44,653 nt of DNA, from the NCBI GenBank assembly GCA_903828665.1, contig CAIKMZ010000080.1, positions 1 to 44,653 of the forward strand. Reading direction: 5' to 3'. The position numbers were made by a program, and so were the translations under genes. Positions 1-8,005 of this stretch are shown here, in pieces (the stretch's first letter is position 1; each line of letters starts with the position of its first letter). Source of the stretch: an uncultured beta proteobacterium. GTDB taxonomy: Bacteria; Pseudomonadota; Gammaproteobacteria; Burkholderiales; Burkholderiaceae_C. Under the pieces are notes generated by a model. It was not told the origin of the DNA. It saw only the letters and a list, made by a program, of their open reading frames with translations, and searched no databases.

Positions 1-305
1 CAGATCGACAGCAGTTGGGCAACGGTCTGGGTCGAGCCGGTCTGCAACAGCAGCCGGTCGAGTTCCTGAATCTGCGGCAGGCGCACCAGCAGGTGCTGCA
101 CACCGGGTGTGGCGCTGAGCAGGCGCTGCTTGAGCAGCGTGACGTCAGACTTGCGATGGCGACCGACCGTCATCACGCGCAGGCGGCGCTGGATGCGCTT
201 GACCTCCGGGCTACTGGTGTCGGACCACAGCATGAAAGCACCCTCGAGCAGGAGCACCACCGCGAAGAAACCGAGGACCACGAACAGGGTATAGATGAGG
301 CTCAT
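1..305 (-). CDS. tadB: TadB, Tad pilus inner-membrane platform protein (N-terminal part; runs off the window)
   Basis: About 101 residues are present, starting at ATG (plus-strand complement 303-305) and continuing past base 1. The protein opens with a hydrophobic segment (about residues 4-26, rich in F, V and L), followed by a basic stretch (VKRIQRRLRVM) and the region LLVRLPQIQELDRLLLQTGS, the typical start of a TadB protein of the type II secretion F family. TadB and TadC form the membrane platform on which the CpaF ATPase acts to polymerise Flp pilin. The start lies four bases past the cpaF stop at 310-312, so it is the next gene of the same leftward operon. TadC is expected just outside the left edge. 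Identification rests on the short N-terminus plus position. Confidence 0.82.
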   Translation of the reverse strand, partial: MSLIYTLFVVLGFFAVVLLLEGAFMLWSDTSSPEVKRIQRRLRVMTVGRHRKSDVTLLKQRLLSATPGVQHLLVRLPQIQELDRLLLQTGSTQTVAQLLSI

Positions 306-309
306 GGCG

Positions 310-1665
310 TCACTCGTAGGTTCGGGCTTGGTCGAAGGTATCGTCCGACACCGTGATGCCGTAGGCGCGCAGGCGCGCCATGAACTTCGGACGCACGCCG
401 GTGGCGCCGAAGTGCCCGAGCACCGTGCCGTCCTCGGCAATGCCGGTCTGGATGAAGGCGTAGATCTCCTGCATCGTGATGATGTCGCCTTCCATGCCGA
501 CGACCTCCTGCAGGCTGGTCAGCTTGCGCCGGCCGTCGATCAGGCGCGAGATCTGGATGATGGCCATGATGGCCGAGCTGATCTGCTGGCGCATCGCCTT
601 GGGCGGAATCGTCATGCCGCCCATGCCGGCCATGTTCTCCAGCCTCGTGAGCGCGTCGCGCGGCGAATTGGCGTGCACCGTGGTCATCGAGCCTTCATGG
701 CCGGTGTTCATGGCCTGCAGCATGTCCACGACCTCGACGCCGCGCACCTCGCCCAGGATGATGCGGTCGGGCCGCATGCGCAGGCTGTTGCGCACCAGAG
801 CGCGCTGGTTGACTTCGCCCTTGCCTTCGATGTTGGGCGGGCGCGTCTCCAGGCGCACCACGTGCGGCTGCTGCAGCTGCAGCTCGGCCGCATCCTCGAT
901 CGTCACGATCCGCTCGGCGCTCGGTATGGCAGCCGACATGACATTGAGCAGTGTGGTCTTGCCGGTGCCGGTCCCGCCCGAGATCAGGATGTTCATCTTG
1001 GCGCGCACCATGCCGGCGAGCAGCTGTGCCAGCTCCGGCGTCAGCGACTTGCTCTTGATCAGATCCTCGACGCGCAGCGGCACGACGGCGAAGCGGCGGA
1101 TCGACAGCAGCGGCCCGTCAAGCGCCAGCGGCGGGATGATCGCATTGACGCGCGAACCGTCGGGCAGGCGGGCATCGACCATCGGGCTCGATTCATCGAT
1201 GCGCCGGCCGATGCGCGAGACGATCTTGTCGATCACCTTCATCAGGTGGGCGGCGTCGGAGAAAACGACATCGGTCAGCTCGATCCGGCCGCGTCGCTCG
1301 ACATAGACCTTGCCCGGACCGTTGACCAGAATGTCGGATACCGTGGGGTCGGCCAGCAGCGGCTCGAGCGGGCCCAGGCCCATCACCTCGTTCTGGATGT
1401 CCTCGATCATGCGCTTGTGCTCGGCGGCGTTGAGCGCCACGCCCGACTCGCTGAGCAGTTTCTCGACCATGGTGCCGAGTTCCTCGCGCAGGCGATCCGG
1501 CGCCATGCTGCCGAGCACCTCCAGGTCGATGCGGCCGAGCAACTGGCTGTGCAGCTTGGCCTTGAGTTCGTAGTATTCGGTCGACGCCGCCAGACGCGAT
1601 TCGCTGCCGAAATCGCCGGTCTTTGCTACGGTCTTGGCAGTCTGTTTCCAATCTCGCAGGTTCAT
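310..1665 (-). CDS. cpaF: CpaF/TadA, Tad pilus assembly ATPase
   Basis: A 451-residue secretion ATPase of the VirB11/GspE type that powers Flp pilus assembly (and retraction in some species) at the cytoplasmic face of the inner membrane. The N-terminal domain (about 1-130) contains the CpaF-typical [23 protein letters not shown] stretch in residues 95-117. The nucleotide-binding core has Walker A GGTGTGKT (230-237), an Asp/Glu box ending in IEDAAELQL, Walker [10 protein letters not shown] (301-309) and the His box [14 protein letters not shown] near 322-335. All catalytic motifs look intact and the length is normal for the family. It lies 36 bp downstream of cpaE and four bases before tadB. 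The upstream leader is purine-rich (AGAGAAAG) rather than a perfect Shine-Dalgarno site. Confidence 0.96.
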   Translation of the reverse strand: MNLRDWKQTAKTVAKTGDFGSESRLAASTEYYELKAKLHSQLLGRIDLEVLGSMAPDRLREELGTMVEKLLSESGVALNAAEHKRMIEDIQNEVMGLGPLEPLLADPTVSDILVNGPGKVYVERRGRIELTDVVFSDAAHLMKVIDKIVSRIGRRIDESSPMVDARLPDGSRVNAIIPPLALDGPLLSIRRFAVVPLRVEDLIKSKSLTPELAQLLAGMVRAKMNILISGGTGTGKTTLLNVMSAAIPSAERIVTIEDAAELQLQQPHVVRLETRPPNIEGKGEVNQRALVRNSLRMRPDRIILGEVRGVEVVDMLQAMNTGHEGSMTTVHANSPRDALTRLENMAGMGGMTIPPKAMRQQISSAIMAIIQISRLIDGRRKLTSLQEVVGMEGDIITMQEIYAFIQTGIAEDGTVLGHFGATGVRPKFMARLRAYGITVSDDTFDQARTYE

Positions 1666-1701
1666 GATGTTTTCTCTTTCTCTGTTTGAATGGGTTGTGC
1701 T

Positions 1702-2877
1702 TCAGGATGAGGGACTCATCAGTCGTTGCCACCAGCTGACGCGGGTCTCGTCAGAGCCCGGGGCAAGCTCCTGCACCCAGGCCTGCAGCGCGCGGGCCAC
1801 GGGGTCGCGCGGTGCCATGTCGATCAAGGGCACGCCCTCGTTGACCGAGGCCGTGACGGCGATGTGGCTGTTCGGGATGGTCCGACCGATCTTGAGCAGG
1901 GTCGCCTTCTCCACATTCGAGAGGTTGATGTTTCCGATCTTCTCGAAGCGGTTCACGACCACGCTGACCTTCTCGCGCGGATAGCCGAGCTGACGGAACA
2001 CGGCAGCCATGTGCTTTGCGGCACGCAGGAACGGCAGGTTCAACTGCAGGATCAGGCACACCGTATCGGCCAGGTCCAGCGCCTTGACCGCGACCGGGTC
2101 GAGCGTGCTGCTGACGTCCATCAGCACGAAGTCGTAATGGCTGCGCGCCAGCTCGATGATCTTTTCGACATCCGCCGCCGATACCTCGCTCACCTCTTCC
2201 GGTGATTCCGAGGCCGCAAGCAGGTGCAGGTTTTCGTTCACCTTGATCATGCTGGAGTTCAGCAGCGCGGCATCGAGCCGATCCGACTGGCGTGCCAGGT
2301 CCAGCATGCTCGACACGACCGGCTTGTCGCCAAGGAAGATCGAGGCATCGCCGAAGTACAGGTTGAGGTCGAGCAAGGCCACGCGGTTGCCCTGGCGCGA
2401 CAGCGCATAGGCCAGGTTGCTGGCGAGAAAGGTCGCTCCGGCACCGCCTTTGGCGGGGATCATGGCGATCACCTGAGCGGCCGCGTTCTGGCTGCCGGCG
2501 CGAACCAGCTGCCCGGTCTGCACGCGTTCGATCACCTGCAGCAGCGTCGCCGCGCTCAGCGGCGAGGGCAGCACTTCGCGCACGCCGGCGCGCATGGCGC
2601 GCATCAGGAACTCGACCGAGCGATCCGGGCTGACCAGCACCATGTGCGTGGCCGGCGCCTTCAGCAGGGCCGATTCGACCTGCTGCATCGCCAGCTCATC
2701 GGTGTTCGGAAAATCGAGCAGCATCACATCAGGCTGCTCGCGGCGCAGCACACCGGCCACCGATTGCGGCGAGCCGGTCTGCGCCGACAGCAGCACCCCG
2801 CTCCGGTTCGACGCGGCGGCATTCAGCGCCGCGACCGTGGCCTCGGAGTTGCACAGGGCGGATACCTTGATGTTCAT
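1702..2877 (-). CDS. cpaE: CpaE/TadZ, Tad pilus localisation ATPase (ParA/MinD type)
   Basis: A 391-residue protein of the CpaE/TadZ family, which places the Tad machine at the pole or other sites and organises its assembly. Residues 1-125 form a degenerate receiver-like domain (DVMLLDFPN around 50-58, LVSPDRS and a VREVLPSPLS stretch). Residues 136-391 form the ParA/MinD-like ATPase with the deviant Walker A KGGAGAT (143-149), the LLDLNLYFGDAS segment and a FVLMDVSSTLDP Walker B region. It lies between the TadE-like genes and cpaF, with about 36-bp spacers on both sides and no sign of an internal promoter. The start ATG follows a purine-rich leader (AAGAAGAAA). Family assignment is firm; the localisation role is known from other Tad systems, not seen here. 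Confidence 0.93.
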   Translation of the reverse strand: MNIKVSALCNSEATVAALNAAASNRSGVLLSAQTGSPQSVAGVLRREQPDVMLLDFPNTDELAMQQVESALLKAPATHMVLVSPDRSVEFLMRAMRAGVREVLPSPLSAATLLQVIERVQTGQLVRAGSQNAAAQVIAMIPAKGGAGATFLASNLAYALSRQGNRVALLDLNLYFGDASIFLGDKPVVSSMLDLARQSDRLDAALLNSSMIKVNENLHLLAASESPEEVSEVSAADVEKIIELARSHYDFVLMDVSSTLDPVAVKALDLADTVCLILQLNLPFLRAAKHMAAVFRQLGYPREKVSVVVNRFEKIGNINLSNVEKATLLKIGRTIPNSHIAVTASVNEGVPLIDMAPRDPVARALQAWVQELAPGSDETRVSWWQRLMSPSS

Positions 2878-2913
2878 GTTTTTTCTTCTTGGTTTTCGAG
2901 CGGCGCTACACCA

Positions 2914-3414
2914 TCAGGGACATACCGGATTGCCGCTGCTCTTCATGAATTCACGCGGCAAGGTGGTGACAAATGGCGGGATCGATACCGGAACCCCAAA
3001 GTACGGCATCAGCGGCGTGAAGGTCGCGCCGCTCAGCTGGACCGTCACGCTTTCGCAGCGGTTGCTGGCATCGGCGCTCCAGTCCGTGTTGCAGCTGGCT
3101 GAGGGCTGGTAAGTGATGCTGATCTGGTCATTGCTCACCCCGCCGATGAAGAAGCGCATCTTCTCCTTGATCTTGACCACGTCGGTGGCGGAGTTGCTGC
3201 ATACAACCGCGAGTCGCGCACCCACGCGCGTGGCCTCGGCGGCCGCGTTGAGTGTGAACAGCCAGCGGCCGAATTCCATGATGCCCAGCATGAGCGGGAA
3301 AAACACCAGCAGCACGACTAGGGCGAATTCGATGATCACCATCCCGCGCTGCCATTTGCGCAGCATCGGGCTTGAACCGGGTTTGAATGTTGGTCTGCGC
3401 ATCATGGAATCCAT
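2914..3414 (-). CDS. TadE-like pseudopilin 2
   Basis: A 166-residue TadE/TadF-type protein. The N-terminus (MDSMMRRPTFKPG...) leads into WQRG-MVIIEFALVV, a prepilin-peptidase-like site: Gly, then a stretch with Glu at +5 and a hydrophobic helix (about residues 30-50). The CpaA peptidase encoded in the same operon would be expected to process it. The C-terminal part is soluble, with three cysteines (VVCSNS, SCNTD, NRCES) and a NPVC end. The chosen ATG at 3414 overlaps the stop of the preceding TadE-like gene by one base (TGATG), which favours translational coupling; in-frame ATGs at 3405 and 3402 are alternatives. TadE proteins are minor pseudopilins needed for pilus biogenesis in other Tad systems. 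Confidence 0.82.
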   Translation of the reverse strand: MDSMMRRPTFKPGSSPMLRKWQRGMVIIEFALVVLLVFFPLMLGIMEFGRWLFTLNAAAEATRVGARLAVVCSNSATDVVKIKEKMRFFIGGVSNDQISITYQPSASCNTDWSADASNRCESVTVQLSGATFTPLMPYFGVPVSIPPFVTTLPREFMKSSGNPVCP

Positions 3415-3908
3415 CAGAAGTAACGCGACGCCATGGTCGCCTTGATGGCCGAGAAGCTGAAATTCGGCAGGATGCCGGGCACGACCGATTCGAACTGAAA
3501 GGCCTGCGCCCCGCTCCCGCCGATCGTCACACTCACCAGATCCACGCTGCCCTGCCCGGTCAGGACGCTCTTGTGGGTGCCGGCGCAGGTCAGGTAGTCG
3601 CACAGGCTGACGTTCGCTTCGGACAGGCCCTGCACCACGGGATCCATGCTGGCGCACACCGGGTGGGCGCAGACGGCCAGCGCAATGGTCTTGTTATAAA
3701 CGGCAGTTCGATCACCCGTACTCAGATTGGCGAGATCCTGCTGCGCCAGGTAACGCGCGGCGGTGCGTGTGGCCTTGACCAGGGCGTTGTACTGATAGAG
3801 GGCGCGGCCCAATTCGGTGACGCCAAAAAGAGCGATCACCATGGGGCCGATGATGAGGGCCAGCTCGATCGCTGCTACACCTTTTTGTTTGCCGGATTTC
3901 ATGCGCAT
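3414..3908 (-). CDS. TadE-like pseudopilin 1
   Basis: A 164-residue TadE-like protein. The N-terminus MRMKSGKQKG-VAAIELALIIGPMVIALFGV shows a charged leader, a Gly at the cleavage position, Glu at mature +5, and a hydrophobic helix (about 11-31), followed by the TadE-type ELGRALYQYNALVKATRTAARYLA segment. The C-terminal domain contains VCAHPVCAS and LCDYLTCAG cysteine pairs, suggesting disulfides in the periplasm. The ATG at 3908 is two bases past the tadG stop (3911-3913); an in-frame ATG at 3902 is possible. It is translationally adjacent to both neighbours and so is part of the pilus operon. It resembles the next gene in domain plan but is not a recent duplicate. Confidence 0.83.
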   Translation of the reverse strand: MRMKSGKQKGVAAIELALIIGPMVIALFGVTELGRALYQYNALVKATRTAARYLAQQDLANLSTGDRTAVYNKTIALAVCAHPVCASMDPVVQGLSEANVSLCDYLTCAGTHKSVLTGQGSVDLVSVTIGGSGAQAFQFESVVPGILPNFSFSAIKATMASRYF

Positions 3909-3910
3909 TC

Positions 3911-5239
3911 TCACTGTGTCAGCACCGGCGCGATGGAATACTCCGACCCGCCTGAGCACGGACTGCTCCCGGCGCCGGCCAGGCCCAGGAACTCCAGCTT
4001 GGCGCCGAGCGAAGCCACCGAGCCGTTCTCGATCGGGTTGAGCATCAGCACGCAGGCCCAGCCCAGTATGGGCGTCATCTGGTTGCCAGGCGGCGTGTTC
4101 CAGATGCTGCAATCCACCACCGGTGCGGCAACCATTCGACGGTCCACCCGGCCCAGCGCGTTGAGCTGCGTCGCGTCCAGCGGTGCGTTGTACTGATTGA
4201 TCTTGATGCCGTCCGGAATCGTTTGCTGGTAAGGCAGATTCAGGTTGCGCGCGTCGATGAAGTTCGGCTGGTTCGGGACCGAGGAACTTCCGCTGTAGGC
4301 GTTGAAGCCGCTCGGCCAGTTGCCGGCGCCAGTGGCACCCGCAGCGGTGAGATTGGAGTAGGCAAAGCCGCTCTTGTCAGGCGGTGCCTCGGTCGGACTG
4401 TAGCCGCCGCCATGCCGGTACCAGCCAAAGCGCGAGTTCCACGCCTCCTGCAAGGTGTCGAGGTTGCCGTTCTGGCCGACGCGATCACCGATCTGTGCCA
4501 CATTGCATTGCATGTTGCCGGCCAGAATCGCCTTGACCTCTTCAGCGCCGCCGGCCGGCGGTGTGAAATCGATCCAGCCAAAATTGCCGGTGCCGTATGG
4601 CGTGCCGTTGTAGGCGGTGAGCCATTCGCCGACGGTGTGGCCAAAATTGTTGGCGGCCGTGCCGCCCGCGGCTGCGCACGCGGCCACCGGTATGCAGGAC
4701 GCGATCGGAGCCTCGCGCGTGGCCACCGCCATGGCGCTGATCGTTTGCGTATTCGAATCGTCGCCCAGGCCCATGAGCCGGAGAATCTGCATGAAGTAGA
4801 TCGGCAAGCCGGACAAGGGGTAGTTGCATTTGACGAATTTGGCCGTCGTCGAGCTGGCATCCCCCGCACTCTTGTAGTTGCTGCCGTCATTGGGGCCGTT
4901 GCTGGCGGCAAACGTGATTTCCAACACGTTCGGATCCAGCACCATGCTCTGGAAGTTGACCTTGTTCCTCACCGCGTCGGGGCCGGTGATGAAGACCTTG
5001 CCGTAGGCCACTGCCCGGGTCAGCGCATTGAGATCGTTGACCCCCGGCTTCAACTGCGATGCCGCCGACAGGGCGCAGGCATCCATCGCGTTCTGCAGCT
5101 CCGACTTCACAACAAAGAAGCGCCCGAGGTCAATGGCCAGTCCGACAAAGGCAATCAGGATCACCACGGTCAGCCCGAACACGATCATCACCGCGCCGCG
5201 CTGCGGACGCTGACACTTCGGGCAATTGGGCTGCTTCAT
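3911..5239 (-). CDS. tadG: TadG-like pilus assembly protein
   Basis: A 442-residue protein with the Flp pilus-assembly TadE/G-like N-terminal region: QRGAVMIVFGLTVVILIAFVGLAIDLGRFFVVKSELQNAMDACALSAASQL, given here as positions 13-63, with one membrane helix (about 15-37). The remaining residues would lie in the periplasm. I do not see a von Willebrand A metal site, although some TadG proteins have one. Unusual points are an N-terminal CPKC pair before the helix (residues 6-9) and the lack of the Glu that the two TadE-like proteins have at mature +5. The large soluble part is Gly/Asn/Pro-rich. It lies between the lipoprotein gene (33-bp gap) and the first TadE-like gene (2-bp gap). Confidence 0.84.
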   Translation of the reverse strand: MKQPNCPKCQRPQRGAVMIVFGLTVVILIAFVGLAIDLGRFFVVKSELQNAMDACALSAASQLKPGVNDLNALTRAVAYGKVFITGPDAVRNKVNFQSMVLDPNVLEITFAASNGPNDGSNYKSAGDASSTTAKFVKCNYPLSGLPIYFMQILRLMGLGDDSNTQTISAMAVATREAPIASCIPVAACAAAGGTAANNFGHTVGEWLTAYNGTPYGTGNFGWIDFTPPAGGAEEVKAILAGNMQCNVAQIGDRVGQNGNLDTLQEAWNSRFGWYRHGGGYSPTEAPPDKSGFAYSNLTAAGATGAGNWPSGFNAYSGSSSVPNQPNFIDARNLNLPYQQTIPDGIKINQYNAPLDATQLNALGRVDRRMVAAPVVDCSIWNTPPGNQMTPILGWACVLMLNPIENGSVASLGAKLEFLGLAGAGSSPCSGGSEYSIAPVLTQ

Positions 5240-5272
5240 GGTGTTCGGCTCAGGCAGTGGAGGATGACCGGG

Positions 5273-5542
5273 CTATTGCCCCGACAGGGCGCCGCCGATG
5301 TTGATCACTTCGAACGTCTTGGGTGGCATCTTGAAGGATTCCTGGTAGCGTTCCTGCGCCTTGACACCCGCCTGGGCATCGATGCCCATGACCGGGTCCG
5401 TGTCACCCTTGGCGCCGGGATTGAGCATCTGCGCCTGGCGCGCCGAGCGCACGGCATCGCCGAATTTCGCGTCGTAGTTCGGCGTGATGCTGGTGCATGC
5501 AGCCAGCAGCCCGAGGAGCAAAGTGAGCGTGATCTTGTTCAT
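5273..5542 (-). CDS. small lipoprotein of the Tad operon
   Basis: An 89-residue predicted lipoprotein. The signal MNKITLTLLLGLLAAC carries a clear lipobox (LAAC, Cys16 lipidated) and is followed by TSITPNYDAKFGDAVRSAR. The mature part is only about 74 residues, polar, and ends in VINIGGALSGQ. It sits between the secretin gene cpaC and tadG, where other Tad loci encode CpaD/RcpB-type lipoproteins; those are normally about 200 residues, so this is either a short functional analogue or a secretin pilotin-like factor. A good Shine-Dalgarno (GAAGGAAA) precedes the ATG, and the gene starts 10 bases after the cpaC stop. The function is inferred only from position and the lipobox. Confidence 0.85.
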   Translation of the reverse strand: MNKITLTLLLGLLAACTSITPNYDAKFGDAVRSARQAQMLNPGAKGDTDPVMGIDAQAGVKAQERYQESFKMPPKTFEVINIGGALSGQ

Positions 5543-5552
5543 GGCATTTCCT

Positions 5553-7127
5553 TCATTGATTGGCGGCAGGTGCGGGCGCAGGCGCTTCCACCGTGCCATA
5601 GAGGAAGACGTCGGTCGGCTTGGGTTCGACATGGTTGCTGGTCGGCAGGACCGGGACTTCGGCCAGCGGCTTGACCAGGCGCGGCGTGATGACGAACAGC
5701 AGTTCGGTCTGGTCTTTCTGGAACTCGCTGCTGCGGAACAGCGCGCCGAGCACCGGCACGTCACCGAGTCCGGGGAAGCGCTTGATGGCAGCGGTCGAGT
5801 TGTTCTTGATCAGCCCGGCGATGACGAAGCTCTGTCCGTCATTGAGCTGCACCGTGGTATCGGCGCGGCGCACCGTGAGCGAAGGCAGGATCGAGACGAC
5901 CCCGTTGACCGTGGTAAAGGGCGAGCCGGTCTGCGTCAGATCGGACACTTCGGAGACGAGCTTGAGGTTGATGCGCGTGCCGTCCATTACGGTCGGTGTG
6001 AAGCGAACCCCGATGCCGAACTCCTTTTCCTCCAGCGTGATGGTCGATCCGCCCGTGATGCCGCTGTTGGTTTGCGACACCGGGATGAAGATCTTGCCGC
6101 CCGACAGGAAGCTGGCCGACTGGCCACTGACGGCCATGATGTTGGGTTCGGCCAGAACCCGCACCAGGCCATCGTCGTTCTGGCCGTCGATGCTGATCGC
6201 GGTGCGGCCGACATTGAGCGCCTCCAGCAGACCGCCGCCGCTGCTCAGGAAGTTCGACAGCATCGAGAACACGTTGTCGCCGTTGTTGCCGGTGCGCCGG
6301 ACCGCGACGCTGGAGCCCAGCTTGTCGATCAGGGTCTTGCTGACTTCGGCGATCTTGACCTCAAGCATCACCTGCTGGCCCTGCGCGATGCGCAGCAGAT
6401 TGACGACCTTGGCGCCGCCCTCGGCCGAGCCTCCAGCCGTCCCGCTGATGGCCAGCGCGGTGCCGGCCTTGGCCTTGGCATCGCCCGCCGCCACCGGCAG
6501 CACCAGGTTCTTGTTGATGTCGCGCACGAAGGCGTTGGCAATGTCCTCGGCGTACTTGGCCTTGGTCGCGCTCGAGACCACGCCGGTGAGGATCACCGAG
6601 TCGGCCGCCGGGCGCACGCGGATGCCGGTCTCATCGGGCAGCAGGTCGCGCAATTTCTTTTCCATGCGGTCGGCATCGATGCTGACGTTGACGTCGATCA
6701 CCGTCGTCTCCGCGCCCTTGCGCCAGATCACGAGGTTGGTCGAGCCATAGGCCTTGCCCAGCAGGTAGAGCTCGGACGGATTGATCAGCGAGACGTCGGC
6801 AATCGACGGGTTGCCCACCGAGATGCGCTCGATCGGTGACGGCGTGCGCATCAGCGTCGACTTGCCGATGATCAGTTCCAGCGTCGGGCCGAGCGCGGCG
6901 AAGCCGCTGCTGCTGCCGGAGGGCACTGACGCGCTGACCGCCGTCGCGCCCTTGATGACCGTGGTCTTCTGCGCCGCCGTCTGCGCCTGGGCCGATATGG
7001 CCAGACCCAGTCCTGCGCTGGCGGCGAGCAGCCATGCAGCCAGCAAGTGGTGCGTGCGCAGGCCAAGTGTTCTGCCGTGCCGGCAGGAATTCGCCATACC
7101 GACGAGGGATTGTGATGCTGTATTCAT
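5553..7127 (-). CDS. cpaC: CpaC/RcpA, Tad outer-membrane secretin
   Basis: A 524-residue secretin that forms the outer-membrane channel for the Flp pilus. A long positively charged N-region (about 25 residues) precedes a signal helix ending AISAQAQ near residue 49. The pilus-specific N-terminal domain follows (LELIIGKSTLMRTPSPIERISVGNPSIADVSL region, with LLGKAYGSTNLVIW), then BON/N1-like repeats, then the secretin domain with GQQVMLEVKIAEVSK, VLAEPNIMAVSGQSASFLSGG and the C-terminal LPSLTVRRADTTVQLNDGQSFVIAGL signature. Length and motif order are normal. The ATG has an AAGGAAA Shine-Dalgarno; an in-frame ATG ten codons later is a weaker alternative. It lies 17 bp after cpaB. Confidence 0.95.
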   Translation of the reverse strand: MNTASQSLVGMANSCRHGRTLGLRTHHLLAAWLLAASAGLGLAISAQAQTAAQKTTVIKGATAVSASVPSGSSSGFAALGPTLELIIGKSTLMRTPSPIERISVGNPSIADVSLINPSELYLLGKAYGSTNLVIWRKGAETTVIDVNVSIDADRMEKKLRDLLPDETGIRVRPAADSVILTGVVSSATKAKYAEDIANAFVRDINKNLVLPVAAGDAKAKAGTALAISGTAGGSAEGGAKVVNLLRIAQGQQVMLEVKIAEVSKTLIDKLGSSVAVRRTGNNGDNVFSMLSNFLSSGGGLLEALNVGRTAISIDGQNDDGLVRVLAEPNIMAVSGQSASFLSGGKIFIPVSQTNSGITGGSTITLEEKEFGIGVRFTPTVMDGTRINLKLVSEVSDLTQTGSPFTTVNGVVSILPSLTVRRADTTVQLNDGQSFVIAGLIKNNSTAAIKRFPGLGDVPVLGALFRSSEFQKDQTELLFVITPRLVKPLAEVPVLPTSNHVEPKPTDVFLYGTVEAPAPAPAANQ

Positions 7128-7144
7128 TTTGGTTTCCTTCGAAA

Positions 7145-8005
7145 TCAGAATTCAGAGTTGGCTTTTTGCACGCCGCGGATCACTTCAACACTGGTACTGG
7201 CCGACGCCGCCGGGCGCGGCGCGGTCGCGGCAGCCGCACGCGGCTTGACGGCACGGCGCACCGGCGCCGCAGCGGTGGCAGCGGAAGCCGCAACCCGTGC
7301 AACCGGCGCCGCCACTTCCTTGCCGAGCAGATCCTCACGATCGGTGCCGGCCGTTTCGGTGTCGTTGTTGTCGATCGCATTGCGCAGCACAAGGGACAAC
7401 GAGCCGATGCTGCGCGCCAAGTCGATCTTCTCGGCCTCAGCCGGCGTCACCTCGAGCGTGACGGCGCTCACGACCTTGGGCTTGGTCTCGTCACGGTTGG
7501 CCTCCTGCGCCACCGCCAGCACCAGGATGCGTTTGAGGACGATCTTGGAGACCGATTTGTTCTTGCTGTCCGTCGCGTTGACCATCACGTCGACGAAGCT
7601 GCCCGGCAGTGCGAAGCCGGCGACGCCGACCACTTCATTGACCTTCACGCTGATGGCGCGCTTGCCGCTCTGGATGATCGAGGTCAGGCCGCCCTTGGTG
7701 CCCTCGGGCGCCAGCTTGGGCTCGAGCACCGGTTCGCCCTTGAAAACCGGCGAGCGGATGACCCGGCCTTCGAGCTTCTTGGGGTCCTCGAACGCGCCGA
7801 CCGGCACCGCACCGGCGGGCCAGGGCGTCTGCTGCAGCATGCCAGCGGTCAGCGGCGCACCGGGCTCAAGGTCGCGCGCGGCGACCACGACCGGGCTGGT
7901 GTTTTGCGCCGCCTGCTGTCCGACCCATCGGGCGGCCAGGATCACGGCGGCGATGCCTGCGATCAGCGATAGCAGGATCATGACAATTGCACGGGTGCTT
8001 CTCAT
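7145..8005 (-). CDS. cpaB: CpaB/RcpC, Tad pilus assembly protein with SAF domain
   Basis: A 286-residue inner-membrane-anchored periplasmic protein. It has an N-terminal hydrophobic helix (about 8-26), then an SAF/antifreeze-like beta-clip domain (VVVAARDLEPGAPLTAGMLQ, 39-58), and the RcpC/CpaB motif GFALPGSFVDVMVN (about 131-144), as in Flp pilus assembly CpaB proteins that work with the secretin. The C-terminus is Ala/Pro/Arg-rich and probably disordered. The start ATG overlaps the stop of the upstream ATPase gene as ATGA, and a GAGGAG Shine-Dalgarno lies inside that gene's last codons, so the two are translationally coupled. Confidence 0.93.
   Translation of the reverse strand: MRSTRAIVMILLSLIAGIAAVILAARWVGQQAAQNTSPVVVAARDLEPGAPLTAGMLQQTPWPAGAVPVGAFEDPKKLEGRVIRSPVFKGEPVLEPKLAPEGTKGGLTSIIQSGKRAISVKVNEVVGVAGFALPGSFVDVMVNATDSKNKSVSKIVLKRILVLAVAQEANRDETKPKVVSAVTLEVTPAEAEKIDLARSIGSLSLVLRNAIDNNDTETAGTDREDLLGKEVAAPVARVAASAATAAAPVRRAVKPRAAAATAPRPAASASTSVEVIRGVQKANSEF

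Noticed and set aside
295..1689. 464-aa open frame antisense to cpaF
   Set aside because: High-GC shadow: His/Arg/Ala-rich low-complexity product with no domain, fully opposite a gene with intact motifs.
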